64,000 nt of DNA from Candidatus Hydrogenedentota bacterium (GTDB taxonomy: Bacteria; Hydrogenedentota; Hydrogenedentia; Hydrogenedentales; CAILVY01): positions 1 to 64,000 of the forward strand of contig JAKQOG010000078.1 of NCBI GenBank assembly GCA_029565395.1, given 5' to 3'. A model generated the notes under the pieces. That model ran no database searches. It worked only from the letters and a program-made list of their open reading frames with translations, and was not told the DNA's origin. A program made the translations under genes and the position numbers. How positions within the stretch are numbered: position 1 is the stretch's first letter; every line of letters begins with the position of its first letter. This document shows positions 10,432-19,741 of this stretch, piece after piece.

Positions 10432-10866
10432 ATGATAACAAAAAGAAATAAAGGGATGACGCTGATAGAACTGATGTTCGCAGCGGGAATCGTGGCCATG
10501 GCGTTGGCCATGCTCTTTGGCTCCCTGCTCAGCCTTTCCCTGATGGGGCAAGTGAATAAGAGCCGCATGGACGCCATTGCTTCGTTGAATAATATCATGG
10601 AGCAGGTCAATACTCTTCCGTATGAGAACCTGGTGACCTTTGTTCCCCCGGTGGATTCTTGTGGTCCGGGAGTGTCCCGTCAGGTGAGCATTCAATTGGT
10701 GGTTCCGGGAGCGGAAGGAACTGACCCTACTCTGGTTTCCATCCCGCTTCCCGCGGGTTATGCCAACCCCATTCCGAATCCCGTGGAAGTGCGTGTGACG
10801 CTCGCTTGGCAAGAACAGAACGGCTATGTGTTTCAAATCATGGCCTCCACCATGAAAGGGCGGTAA
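10432..10866 (+). CDS. Type II/IV pseudopilin with N-terminal prepilin cleavage/methylation motif
   Basis: MITKRNKGMTLIELMFAAGIVAMALAMLFGSLL: G|MTLIE class III signal; start moved to ATG 10432. Confidence 0.85.
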   Translation: MITKRNKGMTLIELMFAAGIVAMALAMLFGSLLSLSLMGQVNKSRMDAIASLNNIMEQVNTLPYENLVTFVPPVDSCGPGVSRQVSIQLVVPGAEGTDPTLVSIPLPAGYANPIPNPVEVRVTLAWQEQNGYVFQIMASTMKGR

Positions 10867-10868
10867 GC

Positions 10869-11486
10869 ATGAGAAACCAAGGCATGACCATGCTGGAAGT
10901 AATGTTCGCCATGGCAATATTCACCGTGATTATGGGCGCGCTCTTTGCCCTCATGCTGGGATTCACCGACACCACGGAAATCCGGGATATCCAAGCTACA
11001 TCCTACGATGAAGCGCGTCGTGCCCTGTCTTCGATTCTCCCGGATATCCGGCAAGCCTCCCGCATGTCGATTAACTGGGCCCAGTTGCCTGGGGAAACGA
11101 TCTCGTATCGCGTGCCGGTGGATGCCGACGGAAACGGTTTTGCCGTTGATCAGAGTAACAAAGCGGAACTCAGCCAGCCCCGGACCCTCAGCCGGGATGC
11201 CAATGATGTTAACCGGGACGGACGCTCGGCCAATCAACTCGTTTGCAGCAGCGGAGGCGTAACGCGGGTGTTGGCCAATGATCTTTCTCCCGATTCGGAA
11301 CAGCCAGATGCATCCGGCGTATTCGGTCCCGCGCAGGATGTGAACCAAAACGGGCAAATGGATCGGGGCATTTGGTTTGAACCCTTTGGGCAGGGGCTCC
11401 GCATTACCATTCAGACTCAGGGAACGACCCGGGAAAACCGAATTATCCGGTCGACGTTCCAGGAAGTCGTAATACCGAGGAATTAG
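10869..11486 (+). CDS. Prepilin-type pseudopilin (GspJ/PilW-like)
   Basis: MRNQGMTMLEVMFAMAIFTVIMGALFALML; start moved to ATG 10869, right after the upstream stop. Confidence 0.85.
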   Translation: MRNQGMTMLEVMFAMAIFTVIMGALFALMLGFTDTTEIRDIQATSYDEARRALSSILPDIRQASRMSINWAQLPGETISYRVPVDADGNGFAVDQSNKAELSQPRTLSRDANDVNRDGRSANQLVCSSGGVTRVLANDLSPDSEQPDASGVFGPAQDVNQNGQMDRGIWFEPFGQGLRITIQTQGTTRENRIIRSTFQEVVIPRN

Positions 11487-11489
11487 CCT

Positions 11490-13208
11490 ATGAAACACAC
11501 GTTACAGAATCGCACGCAAGGCATGGCCTTGATCCTGTCCCTCTTTTTCGTCACGGTGGCCATTCTTCTATTGACCGGTCTGTCCATGCGGCTGATCAAC
11601 CAGGATCGGCAGGTTGAGCATTATGTGTTCCATGAACAATGCTTTAATGGGTTGGAAGCCGCCTTTGCCGCCTGCAAAACGGAAATTGAGAACGGCGAAG
11701 ATGGCAAGGTGGGTCTGGGCAGTTATACCGTCATTCCTGGAGTTTTTCCCGATTTTGACTCCTTCGGCGTGACCCCCATGACTATGGCCTCGTGCCCACA
11801 GATTCAGTTCTTTGGCTTCGGCCATAGTTGGGCCATGGACGGCGTGGATAACAACGGAAACGGTCAAATCGATGAAGGCGGCGAATGGTGCATGTTTTCG
11901 TTTTATGCCGCGGCAAAGTATGGCGCCAATACCCGGCGGATGGAAGCCGTTCTTGCCGGCCGCGATGTCAATGTGTGGAGGAATGCCATTTTTGCCGGGG
12001 GCGGTCAGGTCGGCGGTGTGATTAAGGGGAATGTCAGCATTCACGGCTCGGTGCATATTCTCGGCAATAATCTGCCGAGCGGCGGTCAAGCCCTTGCCGC
12101 CTTGGATATGAGCGGCACCAGCCTGATCCACAACAATTATGATGGTATTCCCGCCGATTTGGCGCTCCGCGTGCCCGCTCTCGCCACCATCGACTGGAAT
12201 GGCGAAGCGGTGGAGTGTATGGAAGCCAACCTGCGCGTGAAACATGGTCTGGTCGGATTGTCCGGAAATTCCGAAGTGGGATCCATGGACATATTCGGCA
12301 ACAGTTTCAAGGAAACCATGGATGGAACCTATGTGAACGATGGCTGGACTGGCAACGCTGTGACCCCCGACGGCGGGCGCGGCGACCCCAAGAGCGTCTG
12401 GAGCGACAATGGCTGGGATGAACTCTACGACTTGGGTGATAAGGTGCCCATGCCTTTCCTTCAGGATGACTGGCGTTCGCCGGGTACAGGTGCGAAAGTC
12501 TGGGATCCCGCCACCAATGACTGGTACACCCATGAGGACTATTTTGACCAGGTGTTAGTGGCCGATCCCTTTAATAAAAATGATGGCGTGTATAACGGCG
12601 ATATTGACATTTACACGATGGGCAACAGTTTCTATTGGAATGCCACGACCAACACCACGCTTGTGGGTTCCTTGCCCGCCGTGCCCCCTGCCGCCACCGA
12701 CGACTACCTCCTCTTCAATCCCAGTGCGGCCGGCGGCCCTGTGCTTCAGGTTAACGGTCAAGTTACTGTCAACGGCAAAGTCACTATTCGCGGCAAATCA
12801 AACAAGCCTACCGTCTATTACAGCGGCCGTGCCGCGTTGCTTGTCCATGGCGATGTTCAACTGGACTGCAATCTGCTCACCTGCAACAACGGCAATCCGG
12901 CTAATGCCGCAAACAGCTTCCCAGTAAATAACTTCCTGGGCATTATGGCGGAAAACAATATGATTGTGGGGTCTGTGGCGCAGGTTTCCTTGATGGGCGC
13001 GTTTTATGCCCAGAATACGATTTCTTCCTCCAAACAATCCAATGTCATGGGCACCTTTGTGTCGAATTATTTTGACATGGGCACGAATGTCCCTTCGATT
13101 TTCCAAGTGCCTCAACTGGCGGATAATCTGCCTCTGGGAATGATCGGGAATTACCCCATCATGTCGCTTTCACAAATAACGTGGCGCGAATTGGGCGTTA
13201 CACTTTAA
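11490..13208 (+). CDS. PilX-like pilus assembly protein, 572 aa
   Basis: N-terminal QGMALILSLFFVTVAILLLTGLSMRLI, then a long repetitive beta-rich region (GNVSIHGSVHILGNN, VNGQVTVNGKVTIRGK). Confidence 0.65.
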   Translation: MKHTLQNRTQGMALILSLFFVTVAILLLTGLSMRLINQDRQVEHYVFHEQCFNGLEAAFAACKTEIENGEDGKVGLGSYTVIPGVFPDFDSFGVTPMTMASCPQIQFFGFGHSWAMDGVDNNGNGQIDEGGEWCMFSFYAAAKYGANTRRMEAVLAGRDVNVWRNAIFAGGGQVGGVIKGNVSIHGSVHILGNNLPSGGQALAALDMSGTSLIHNNYDGIPADLALRVPALATIDWNGEAVECMEANLRVKHGLVGLSGNSEVGSMDIFGNSFKETMDGTYVNDGWTGNAVTPDGGRGDPKSVWSDNGWDELYDLGDKVPMPFLQDDWRSPGTGAKVWDPATNDWYTHEDYFDQVLVADPFNKNDGVYNGDIDIYTMGNSFYWNATTNTTLVGSLPAVPPAATDDYLLFNPSAAGGPVLQVNGQVTVNGKVTIRGKSNKPTVYYSGRAALLVHGDVQLDCNLLTCNNGNPANAANSFPVNNFLGIMAENNMIVGSVAQVSLMGAFYAQNTISSSKQSNVMGTFVSNYFDMGTNVPSIFQVPQLADNLPLGMIGNYPIMSLSQITWRELGVTL

Positions 13209-13281
13209 TTGTTAGTACACGACCGAAATCCTGCGGCCGGCCGCGGGGAGGGTTCGGATCACAGTTGGGAGAAGTGTGAAT

Positions 13282-13809
13282 ATGCGCATTACACCACGAA
13301 ACGTATTTATCCTATGCGCCTTGGTGGTATTGATAATCGGCGCCGTTTTGCTTTTAAAGAAAACGAGCAACGCCCAACAGGGCGATGGGAGTGTGAGTCA
13401 GGCGGTGTCCGGCGTTCAGCAAGTCAATATGGACCCGCAGAAGTTCAAACCCGCCCTGCCCCCCAAAATCCTGACGGTGCAAGAAGAAACAAAGGCGAAA
13501 ATCGCGGAGTATCAGAAGACTGTAGAGGCCGAGCCGAATGCGGAGAATACCCCGGCGCTTATTTTTGCCATGGGGAACCTCTACCTGCAAAAACTCATGG
13601 AGTATGAAGAAGCCGCGCATTGTTACGAAACGCTTATCGAGAAGTATCCGAACGCGCCCAATACCGTCGATGCCTATGCGCAGTTAAGCACCTGCTATGA
13701 ACTCCTGAATGACGGGGAAAAGCTTAACCGCCTCCACAATGACATGATGAAAAAGTTCCCGCCCGAATCCCAGGAGTACCAATACGCCAAGTCGAAACTG
13801 GGGTTGTAG
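13282..13809 (+). CDS. TPR-containing membrane-anchored protein
   Basis: Single N-terminal TM; TPR-like YEEAAHCYETLIEKYPNAPNTVDAYAQLSTCYELLND. Confidence 0.65.
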   Translation: MRITPRNVFILCALVVLIIGAVLLLKKTSNAQQGDGSVSQAVSGVQQVNMDPQKFKPALPPKILTVQEETKAKIAEYQKTVEAEPNAENTPALIFAMGNLYLQKLMEYEEAAHCYETLIEKYPNAPNTVDAYAQLSTCYELLNDGEKLNRLHNDMMKKFPPESQEYQYAKSKLGL

Positions 13810-14070
13810 GGCGCACGCCATTTTGGCGGGTTTTCATTCTCAAAAGCGCTTACGGGACACCCAAAAGGCTTGTTTCGACGGCTTTATCGCTCGAAGGCCC
13901 CCCAAGCCCCCAAGTATACAATATAGTGTAGTTACATAAACTACAATTTTCGGGCAAACACAAACCCCACTTTTCAAAACCCTCCAAAATGTCGTGCCCC
14001 CGGGGTTGTAGTCATTTGGCGATATTCCCGTCCACGCGGTATACTGAGTAAAACGCGATTGGACAGGCGC

Positions 14071-16188
14071 ATGTCACTCGGCACCCGGATTGGTCTTTAT
14101 CTGTTGATAGCCGTCACCGTCTATGGAGTGCTGGATTATTCGATCCAGCGCTGGGTGATTCTGCCCAGTTTTGAGAAACTTGAACGGCGCGATGCAGCGG
14201 AGAACCTGGACCGGTGCGCCTCGGCAATTCAACGCGAACTCAAACACCTGGATATCTTCTGCCGGGACTGGTCCGCCTGGGATGACAGCTATGCCTTTAT
14301 CGTGAGTGGCAATCCCGAATACATCAAGGCGAATCTTATCGATCTTACTTTTACGGACAACCGGTTAAGCCTGATCTTTTTTGTCGATATTCATGGCAAA
14401 GTCGTCTGGGGGCGATTCTTCGATCTCGAACAAAACAAACCCGCGGAGCTGGACAAATTTCCCCCTTCCTCGTGGGCTTTGAACAACCCCCTGCTGCAAC
14501 ACAAGTCAGAGGACAGCTCTCTGTCCGGTATTCTGCTTACGCGGGCGGGGGCCATGCTTGTGGTATCCCGGCCCATCATTACCACCCTGAACATGGGCCC
14601 TATCCGCGGCTCATTAATAATGGGCCGCCTGCTGGACAATACATTAATCACTTCCATCGCGGAACAGATTAAGGCCGCCGTGGAAATCAAGCCCATCGTG
14701 GAGAACTGGCTCTCGCCTGAAGATCTGGACCACCTTAGCGCCCTGACCCCGGAGCACCCCTATCATTACGCGGAGCACGGGATGCGTAATCTACATGTCT
14801 GCACGACGTACGCCGGGATGGATGGGAAACCCGTCCTGTGGATTCAGGCAACGATCAACCGCTACATCATGGCACAAGGTATGGATACCGTTTGGATGGC
14901 CCGGTTGTCCATGGTCGTCATAGGCTTGCTCGTGTTCCTGGTTGTCTTGTTGTCCATCCGTTTTTCCGTCACCAAACCCCTTGCCCATCTAACCGGCCAT
15001 GTCACTCGAGTTACCAAGGAAGAGGATTTGGCTTCACTGGAACTGCCGCCCCGGCGCGATGAAATAGGCCTCCTCACGCGCGAGTTCAATCATATGGTGC
15101 GCCGAATCCAAAACGACAATGCCGAACGGCGGCAAGCCGAAAAGGCCTTGCGGGAACAGGAAACGTGGATTCATACGGTTTTGGATACGGCGCCTGACGG
15201 CATCGTCACGATCGATGAAAACGGGCTGCTGAAAACGGTTAATCCCGCGTTTGAGCGCCTCTTCGGATATACCGCCCAGGAAATGATTGGGCGGTCCCTT
15301 ACCGATTTTATTCCCGTTGCCCTCGAGAAGAAACCGGAAGGAACAGAGGAAGCCACACACACGGTTGTAGAGACCATTGGCCATCATAAAAAGGGCGGCA
15401 TGGTACCGCTGTTATGGACGCAAAGCGAAGCCACCATCAGCGGGAAACGCGTTTTCATCGGGATAGTCCGTGATATCACTGAATTCAAAGCCATGCACGA
15501 TAAAGTCCTTCGGGCGGAACACCTCGCCGCGCTCGGAGAAATGGGCGCTTCCGTAGCCCATGAAGTCCGCAATCCCCTTGCCGGCATTAGCAGCGCCGCC
15601 CAAGTGCTTCGGGAAACGCTTCCCCCGGACGATAGCCGCCGGGAGGTTATCCAGGAAATGCTGGATGAAGTTGCGCGCGTCGAAACCATCATACGGCGCC
15701 TGCTCATGCTGGCAAAATCCTGGGCGCCGGCGAAAGAGCCGATCAATGCATTCTTGCTTGCCGCACGCATTTCCCGCGAAGCCCGTGAACGCCCCCCCTG
15801 GGAACACATCGAATTCCTTTTCGAAGGAAGCGATACGCTCTCGATCTTCGCGGATCCCGCCCTCATCGAACAGGTATTCTGGAACATCCTGCAAAATGCC
15901 GCCGACGCTCTCGCCGCGCAAACCGCTCCCAAGCGGATTGCCTGGCGATTTGAAAACCTTGCCGGTGGCGCCCGCATCGTGATCAAAGACAATGGGTGCG
16001 GCATGCCGCAGGAGATTGTGGACAGGCTGTTTAATCCTTTTTTCACCACGAAAACCTATGGAACGGGCCTGGGACTCCTGATCTGTCAGCGTATCGTCGA
16101 GGCTCATGGCGGAACAATCTCCGCCGCAAGCCTGCCTGGAGAAGGAACGGAAATTATTGTGGTACTGCCCCAAGGAGAGCAAGCATGA
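14071..16188 (+). CDS. Sensor histidine kinase (CHASE4-HAMP-PAS-HisKA-HATPase)
   Basis: CHASE4-like periplasmic region between two TMs; HAMP; PAS; LAALGEMGASVAHEVRNPLAGI H-box; DNGCGMPQEI and GTGLGLLICQRIVEAHGG ATPase motifs. Confidence 0.9.
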   Translation: MSLGTRIGLYLLIAVTVYGVLDYSIQRWVILPSFEKLERRDAAENLDRCASAIQRELKHLDIFCRDWSAWDDSYAFIVSGNPEYIKANLIDLTFTDNRLSLIFFVDIHGKVVWGRFFDLEQNKPAELDKFPPSSWALNNPLLQHKSEDSSLSGILLTRAGAMLVVSRPIITTLNMGPIRGSLIMGRLLDNTLITSIAEQIKAAVEIKPIVENWLSPEDLDHLSALTPEHPYHYAEHGMRNLHVCTTYAGMDGKPVLWIQATINRYIMAQGMDTVWMARLSMVVIGLLVFLVVLLSIRFSVTKPLAHLTGHVTRVTKEEDLASLELPPRRDEIGLLTREFNHMVRRIQNDNAERRQAEKALREQETWIHTVLDTAPDGIVTIDENGLLKTVNPAFERLFGYTAQEMIGRSLTDFIPVALEKKPEGTEEATHTVVETIGHHKKGGMVPLLWTQSEATISGKRVFIGIVRDITEFKAMHDKVLRAEHLAALGEMGASVAHEVRNPLAGISSAAQVLRETLPPDDSRREVIQEMLDEVARVETIIRRLLMLAKSWAPAKEPINAFLLAARISREARERPPWEHIEFLFEGSDTLSIFADPALIEQVFWNILQNAADALAAQTAPKRIAWRFENLAGGARIVIKDNGCGMPQEIVDRLFNPFFTTKTYGTGLGLLICQRIVEAHGGTISAASLPGEGTEIIVVLPQGEQA

Positions 16189-17552
16189 CCCCGCGTATTT
16201 TGGTGGTGGATGATGAAAAGTTAATCCGATGGTCCCTCGGCGAGTGTTTCCGCAAGGAAGGGTTCCAAGTTGAACTTGCGGGCGATGGCGCCGCCGCCGC
16301 CGCCTTCCTCGAAAAACATGATGTCGACCTCGCATTGCTCGATCTGCGGCTCCCCGACACGGACGGCATACAGCTTCTTAAAAAAGCGCACGATGAAATC
16401 CCGGGGCTCCCCGTCATCATTATTACCGCTTTTTCCAGCATCGACAGCGCTGTCGAGGCCATGCGATGCGGCGCGGTGGACTACATCACCAAACCCTTTA
16501 ATATGGACGAATTGATGATTTCCGTCAGACGCGTCCTCGATACCGAATCCATCCGGCAACGCCTTTCTTCCCATATTAATGAAGAAAAGGTGCGCTTCGG
16601 ACTCGGCAATATTGTCGGTGAAAGCCCCAAAATGATTGATATCCGGCGCCTTGTGCGGCGTATCGCCCGGAGTGAAACCACGTCCATCCTCCTTCTTGGA
16701 GAAAGCGGAACCGGCAAAGACATGATTGCCCGCGCCATCCATTACGAGTCCGCCCGCGCCGACAAACCCTTCATGAACATTACCAGCACCGCCTTGCCCG
16801 AAACCCTGTTGGAATCGCAAATCTTCGGCCATGAAAAAGGGGCCTTCACGGACGCCCGCGAGCTGAAAAAGGGACTCTTCGAATTCGCCGACGGCGGTTC
16901 CGTCTATCTTGATGAAATCGGCGATATGCAACCCGCGTTGCAGGCGAAATTATTGCGCGTTCTCGAAGACAGAGCCTTCAAGCGGGTTGGTGGAACCGAT
17001 GATATCCGGGTCGACGTCCGCGTCATCGCCGCCACCAACCGGAATATCCATGAGGCGATGAAAACCGGGCAATTCCGAGAAGACCTCTTTTACCGCCTCA
17101 GCGCCGTCCCCATAGTTGTGCCGCCCCTCCGTGAAAGAAAGGAAGACCTTCCCGCACTCGCCAACCACTTCCTACAGCTCTATAACCATGAATTCCACCG
17201 CGACATTAGCCCTCTTTCCACCGAGGTAGTCGAAAAGCTCTCCACCTACAATTGGCCCGGAAATGTCCGCGAGTTGCGTAATGTCATTGAGCGCGCGGCC
17301 TTACTGGCAAAAGAAGACACCCTAATGGAAAGCGATGTGATGCTCGGAACCGCCTTGCTTGGACACATCCAACCTGCCGTTGCCTGCTTCCGCCTCCCAG
17401 AAGAGGGGTGCAACATGGAAGAAGTGGAAAAAATGCTGCTCCAACAGGCCTTGGAACGTACGCAGGGCAATCGTACCCGCGCCGCGGAACTCCTCGGGAT
17501 GACCCGCGACCAAATTCGATACAAAATGGAGAAATTTGACTTAAACGTCTAG
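16185..17552 (+). CDS. Sigma54-dependent response regulator (NtrC family: REC-AAA+-Fis HTH)
   Basis: REC VDDEKLIRWSL...DLALLDLRLPDTDG; Walker A GESGTGKD; GAFTDA loop; EEVEKMLLQQALERTQGNRTRAAELLGMTRDQIRYKM; 4-nt ATGA overlap with the kinase. Confidence 0.92.
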   Translation: MTPRILVVDDEKLIRWSLGECFRKEGFQVELAGDGAAAAAFLEKHDVDLALLDLRLPDTDGIQLLKKAHDEIPGLPVIIITAFSSIDSAVEAMRCGAVDYITKPFNMDELMISVRRVLDTESIRQRLSSHINEEKVRFGLGNIVGESPKMIDIRRLVRRIARSETTSILLLGESGTGKDMIARAIHYESARADKPFMNITSTALPETLLESQIFGHEKGAFTDARELKKGLFEFADGGSVYLDEIGDMQPALQAKLLRVLEDRAFKRVGGTDDIRVDVRVIAATNRNIHEAMKTGQFREDLFYRLSAVPIVVPPLRERKEDLPALANHFLQLYNHEFHRDISPLSTEVVEKLSTYNWPGNVRELRNVIERAALLAKEDTLMESDVMLGTALLGHIQPAVACFRLPEEGCNMEEVEKMLLQQALERTQGNRTRAAELLGMTRDQIRYKMEKFDLNV

Positions 17553-17672
17553 CCAGCGCGGGATTTCCCCAGCCCGCTGTGGAATTTCACGTCTAAGAAT
17601 TCCCGAACCCTCTTTCCTCCATTTTTTATTAAAATATTATAACATATTGATATATAATCACTTACACTTTTT

Positions 17673-17700
17673 TTGAAGTATTTTTCAAATCTGGTATAAA
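17673..17700 (+). promoter_or_regulatory. Putative sigma70 promoter for the DUF4382-like lipoprotein
   Basis: TTGAAG (17673-17678), 16-bp spacer, TATAAA (17695-17700) in an AT-rich intergenic region. Confidence 0.45.
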
Positions 17701-17768
17701 TGTTGCTGTTATCGTAAACATAAATGCTTCAGAAGTCCCGAACGGAAGTTCACATGAGGAGAGTTACG

Positions 17769-18467
17769 ATGGACGGGATGGCTGGAAGCTATAAGGGAAT
17801 ACGAGGTGTGTTTGCTCCGGGCTTGATGATACTGTTGATGGTGGTGTTGGCTGGGGGGTGCCCCCAGCCAAATGGCCCCGCCAAACTAGTCATCGTCATG
17901 GGGAGCGGTGAACTTTCCGCAGGGGAAAATCAAAAAGACGCGATAGATCTCAGTGAAATAGACACTCTTTATGTGAGCATTCATAAAGTAACGTTGGATT
18001 ATGTGGGACTCGATAATCTAACAGAGGGTGATGTGGCCTCGGATGAGGGTATGTCCTCGGAGGAAGGTGACCTTTCCTCCGAGGAGGATCAAACAACTCT
18101 GGGAAGCTTGGGACAGATCACGGTGTTCGAGGGCGATCTGCGCATGGACATCCGCGATCTGTCTTCCGTCTCAGAGATACTTTCCACCGTAGATGTGGAG
18201 CCGGGATACTATACTAAGATTCGCCTTTCAATCGGAGAACCGGAATTGCGGCTCGCTTCCGCGCCGGATGTTGCCATCATGGATATCCACCTTACGGCCA
18301 ACGCACGTCTTTTCGTCTCAGAAACCTTTAACCTGCCCGATGGGCAAACCTCCATCCTGACGCTGGATTTTCAGGATCTTCACCTTGTTGAAACAGGCCA
18401 CGGGGGCTATGTCTGGACTCCACAGCTCCGCGCCGATGTTCACGTAGAGGCCGTCGAAGGGGAATAA
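17769..18467 (+). CDS. DUF4382-like lipoprotein
   Basis: Lipobox LAGGC; YVSIHKVTLD...DIRDLSSVSEILSTVDVEPGYYTKIRLSI...LDFQ typical of DUF4382; start ATG 17769 behind GAGGAG. Confidence 0.7.
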   Translation: MDGMAGSYKGIRGVFAPGLMILLMVVLAGGCPQPNGPAKLVIVMGSGELSAGENQKDAIDLSEIDTLYVSIHKVTLDYVGLDNLTEGDVASDEGMSSEEGDLSSEEDQTTLGSLGQITVFEGDLRMDIRDLSSVSEILSTVDVEPGYYTKIRLSIGEPELRLASAPDVAIMDIHLTANARLFVSETFNLPDGQTSILTLDFQDLHLVETGHGGYVWTPQLRADVHVEAVEGE

Positions 18468-18480
18468 GTTCCGGCCCTGC

Positions 18481-19647
18481 TTACAGCGGAGGAATGGGTT
18501 GTCCTTGAATAAACACCGCCTGAAGACGCACCTTGTCCTTGGAATCCACCTCAAACACCAACAGGTTGGCTTTCTTCCCTTTTACCGCCATTGGAGGCGG
18601 TTTCAATCCGAACAAGTGCAACGGTATGCTGGAAGCGCAAGCAAAGGCCTCGCTCAACGTCAGGTCTGTTGTCCGCCAGGCATTGACGACCCCCTGGATC
18701 AGCATCAACCCGCTTCCTGCGAACAGATCTGTTCCTTTGAGGCATATTTTTCCCGAAGGTTTCACTTCCACCTGCGCGTCGAATATCGAATATGCGCCCG
18801 GTTTCATCCCTGCCAGATGAACACAATCCGACACCAGGACAATATGCTCCGGACGCTTTGCCCGCACAAACGTCTTCAGGGCAGGCGCTGGAAGATGGTG
18901 CAGGTCGGCGATTAACGAGGCAAATAACCTGTCTTCCGCGAGTTGGGGCCATAGCGGGTTCTGATGCCGGTGCATTTGACTCGCTGATCCATTGCCTAAA
19001 TGCGTGGACAAGCCCGCCCCAGCTTCCACCGCCCGCGCGATCTGCTCCGTATCCGCCCGGTGATGCCCCAGGGCCGCCAACACTCCGCGCTTCGTAATCG
19101 CGCGGATAAACGGCGCCGCTCCCGGCGCTTCCGGAGCCAGCGTTACACACCGGATATGCCCCTCCGCCGCCTTCATCCAGCGATTAAACTCTGTCAGGCT
19201 GGGCGAGCGCACATGGGCCTTCGGATGCGCGCCCCGCGGCCCGTCTTCCGGCGAAATATATGGCCCTTCAATGTGTATTCCCGGCACCGCCCGCGCCACG
19301 TCCGGCATTTTCATTGCCATCGCAATCACCTGGCAGCCATGTTCCAGCAGGTCCTGTGGGGCGGTGACCAGCGTGGGCATCCAGCGTGCCACGCCCCACT
19401 GGGCCAGATACTCCGTTATGCCGGCGACGTCCTCTGGCGTTACCGAACCTCCTTGCAGCGTGATGCCCGCCACGCCGTTCACCTGCATGTCGAACAGGAC
19501 CGGTCCGAGCCATGCCTCCGGCGAACCGATATCCGGTGAGGTTGTTCCCGCGCGCCGCACCGCCGTTACCACGCCATTTCGCAGAAAAATATCCGAGGCC
19601 CGGGTTTCTCCGGGAAACCTTCCCCGTACTACAATCGTTTCATCCAT
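18481..19647 (-). CDS. nagA: N-acetylglucosamine-6-phosphate deacetylase-like amidohydrolase
   Basis: GPVLFDMQVNGVAGITLQGG, GIHIEGPYISPEDGPRGAHP, GLSTHLGNGSASQMHRHQNP, LVSDCVHLAGMKPG. Confidence 0.8.
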   Translation of the reverse strand: MDETIVVRGRFPGETRASDIFLRNGVVTAVRRAGTTSPDIGSPEAWLGPVLFDMQVNGVAGITLQGGSVTPEDVAGITEYLAQWGVARWMPTLVTAPQDLLEHGCQVIAMAMKMPDVARAVPGIHIEGPYISPEDGPRGAHPKAHVRSPSLTEFNRWMKAAEGHIRCVTLAPEAPGAAPFIRAITKRGVLAALGHHRADTEQIARAVEAGAGLSTHLGNGSASQMHRHQNPLWPQLAEDRLFASLIADLHHLPAPALKTFVRAKRPEHIVLVSDCVHLAGMKPGAYSIFDAQVEVKPSGKICLKGTDLFAGSGLMLIQGVVNAWRTTDLTLSEAFACASSIPLHLFGLKPPPMAVKGKKANLLVFEVDSKDKVRLQAVFIQGQPIPPL

Positions 19648-19741
19648 TCTGATCTCGCCTTTTTGTTTATTTCCTGCATCTCTTCATCGGTATCGGTATC
19701 GGTATCGCTATCGGCATCGCCATACAAAGGAAATCCACGGT

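Noticed and set aside
11568-12533. 321-aa minus-strand ORF over the PilX-like gene
   Set aside because: Antisense shadow ORF; pseudopilin reading frame on + strand is coherent with the neighbouring operon.
15412-16335. 307-aa antisense ORF spanning the kinase/regulator junction
   Set aside because: Antisense to HisKA/HATPase and REC motifs; spans two genuine genes.
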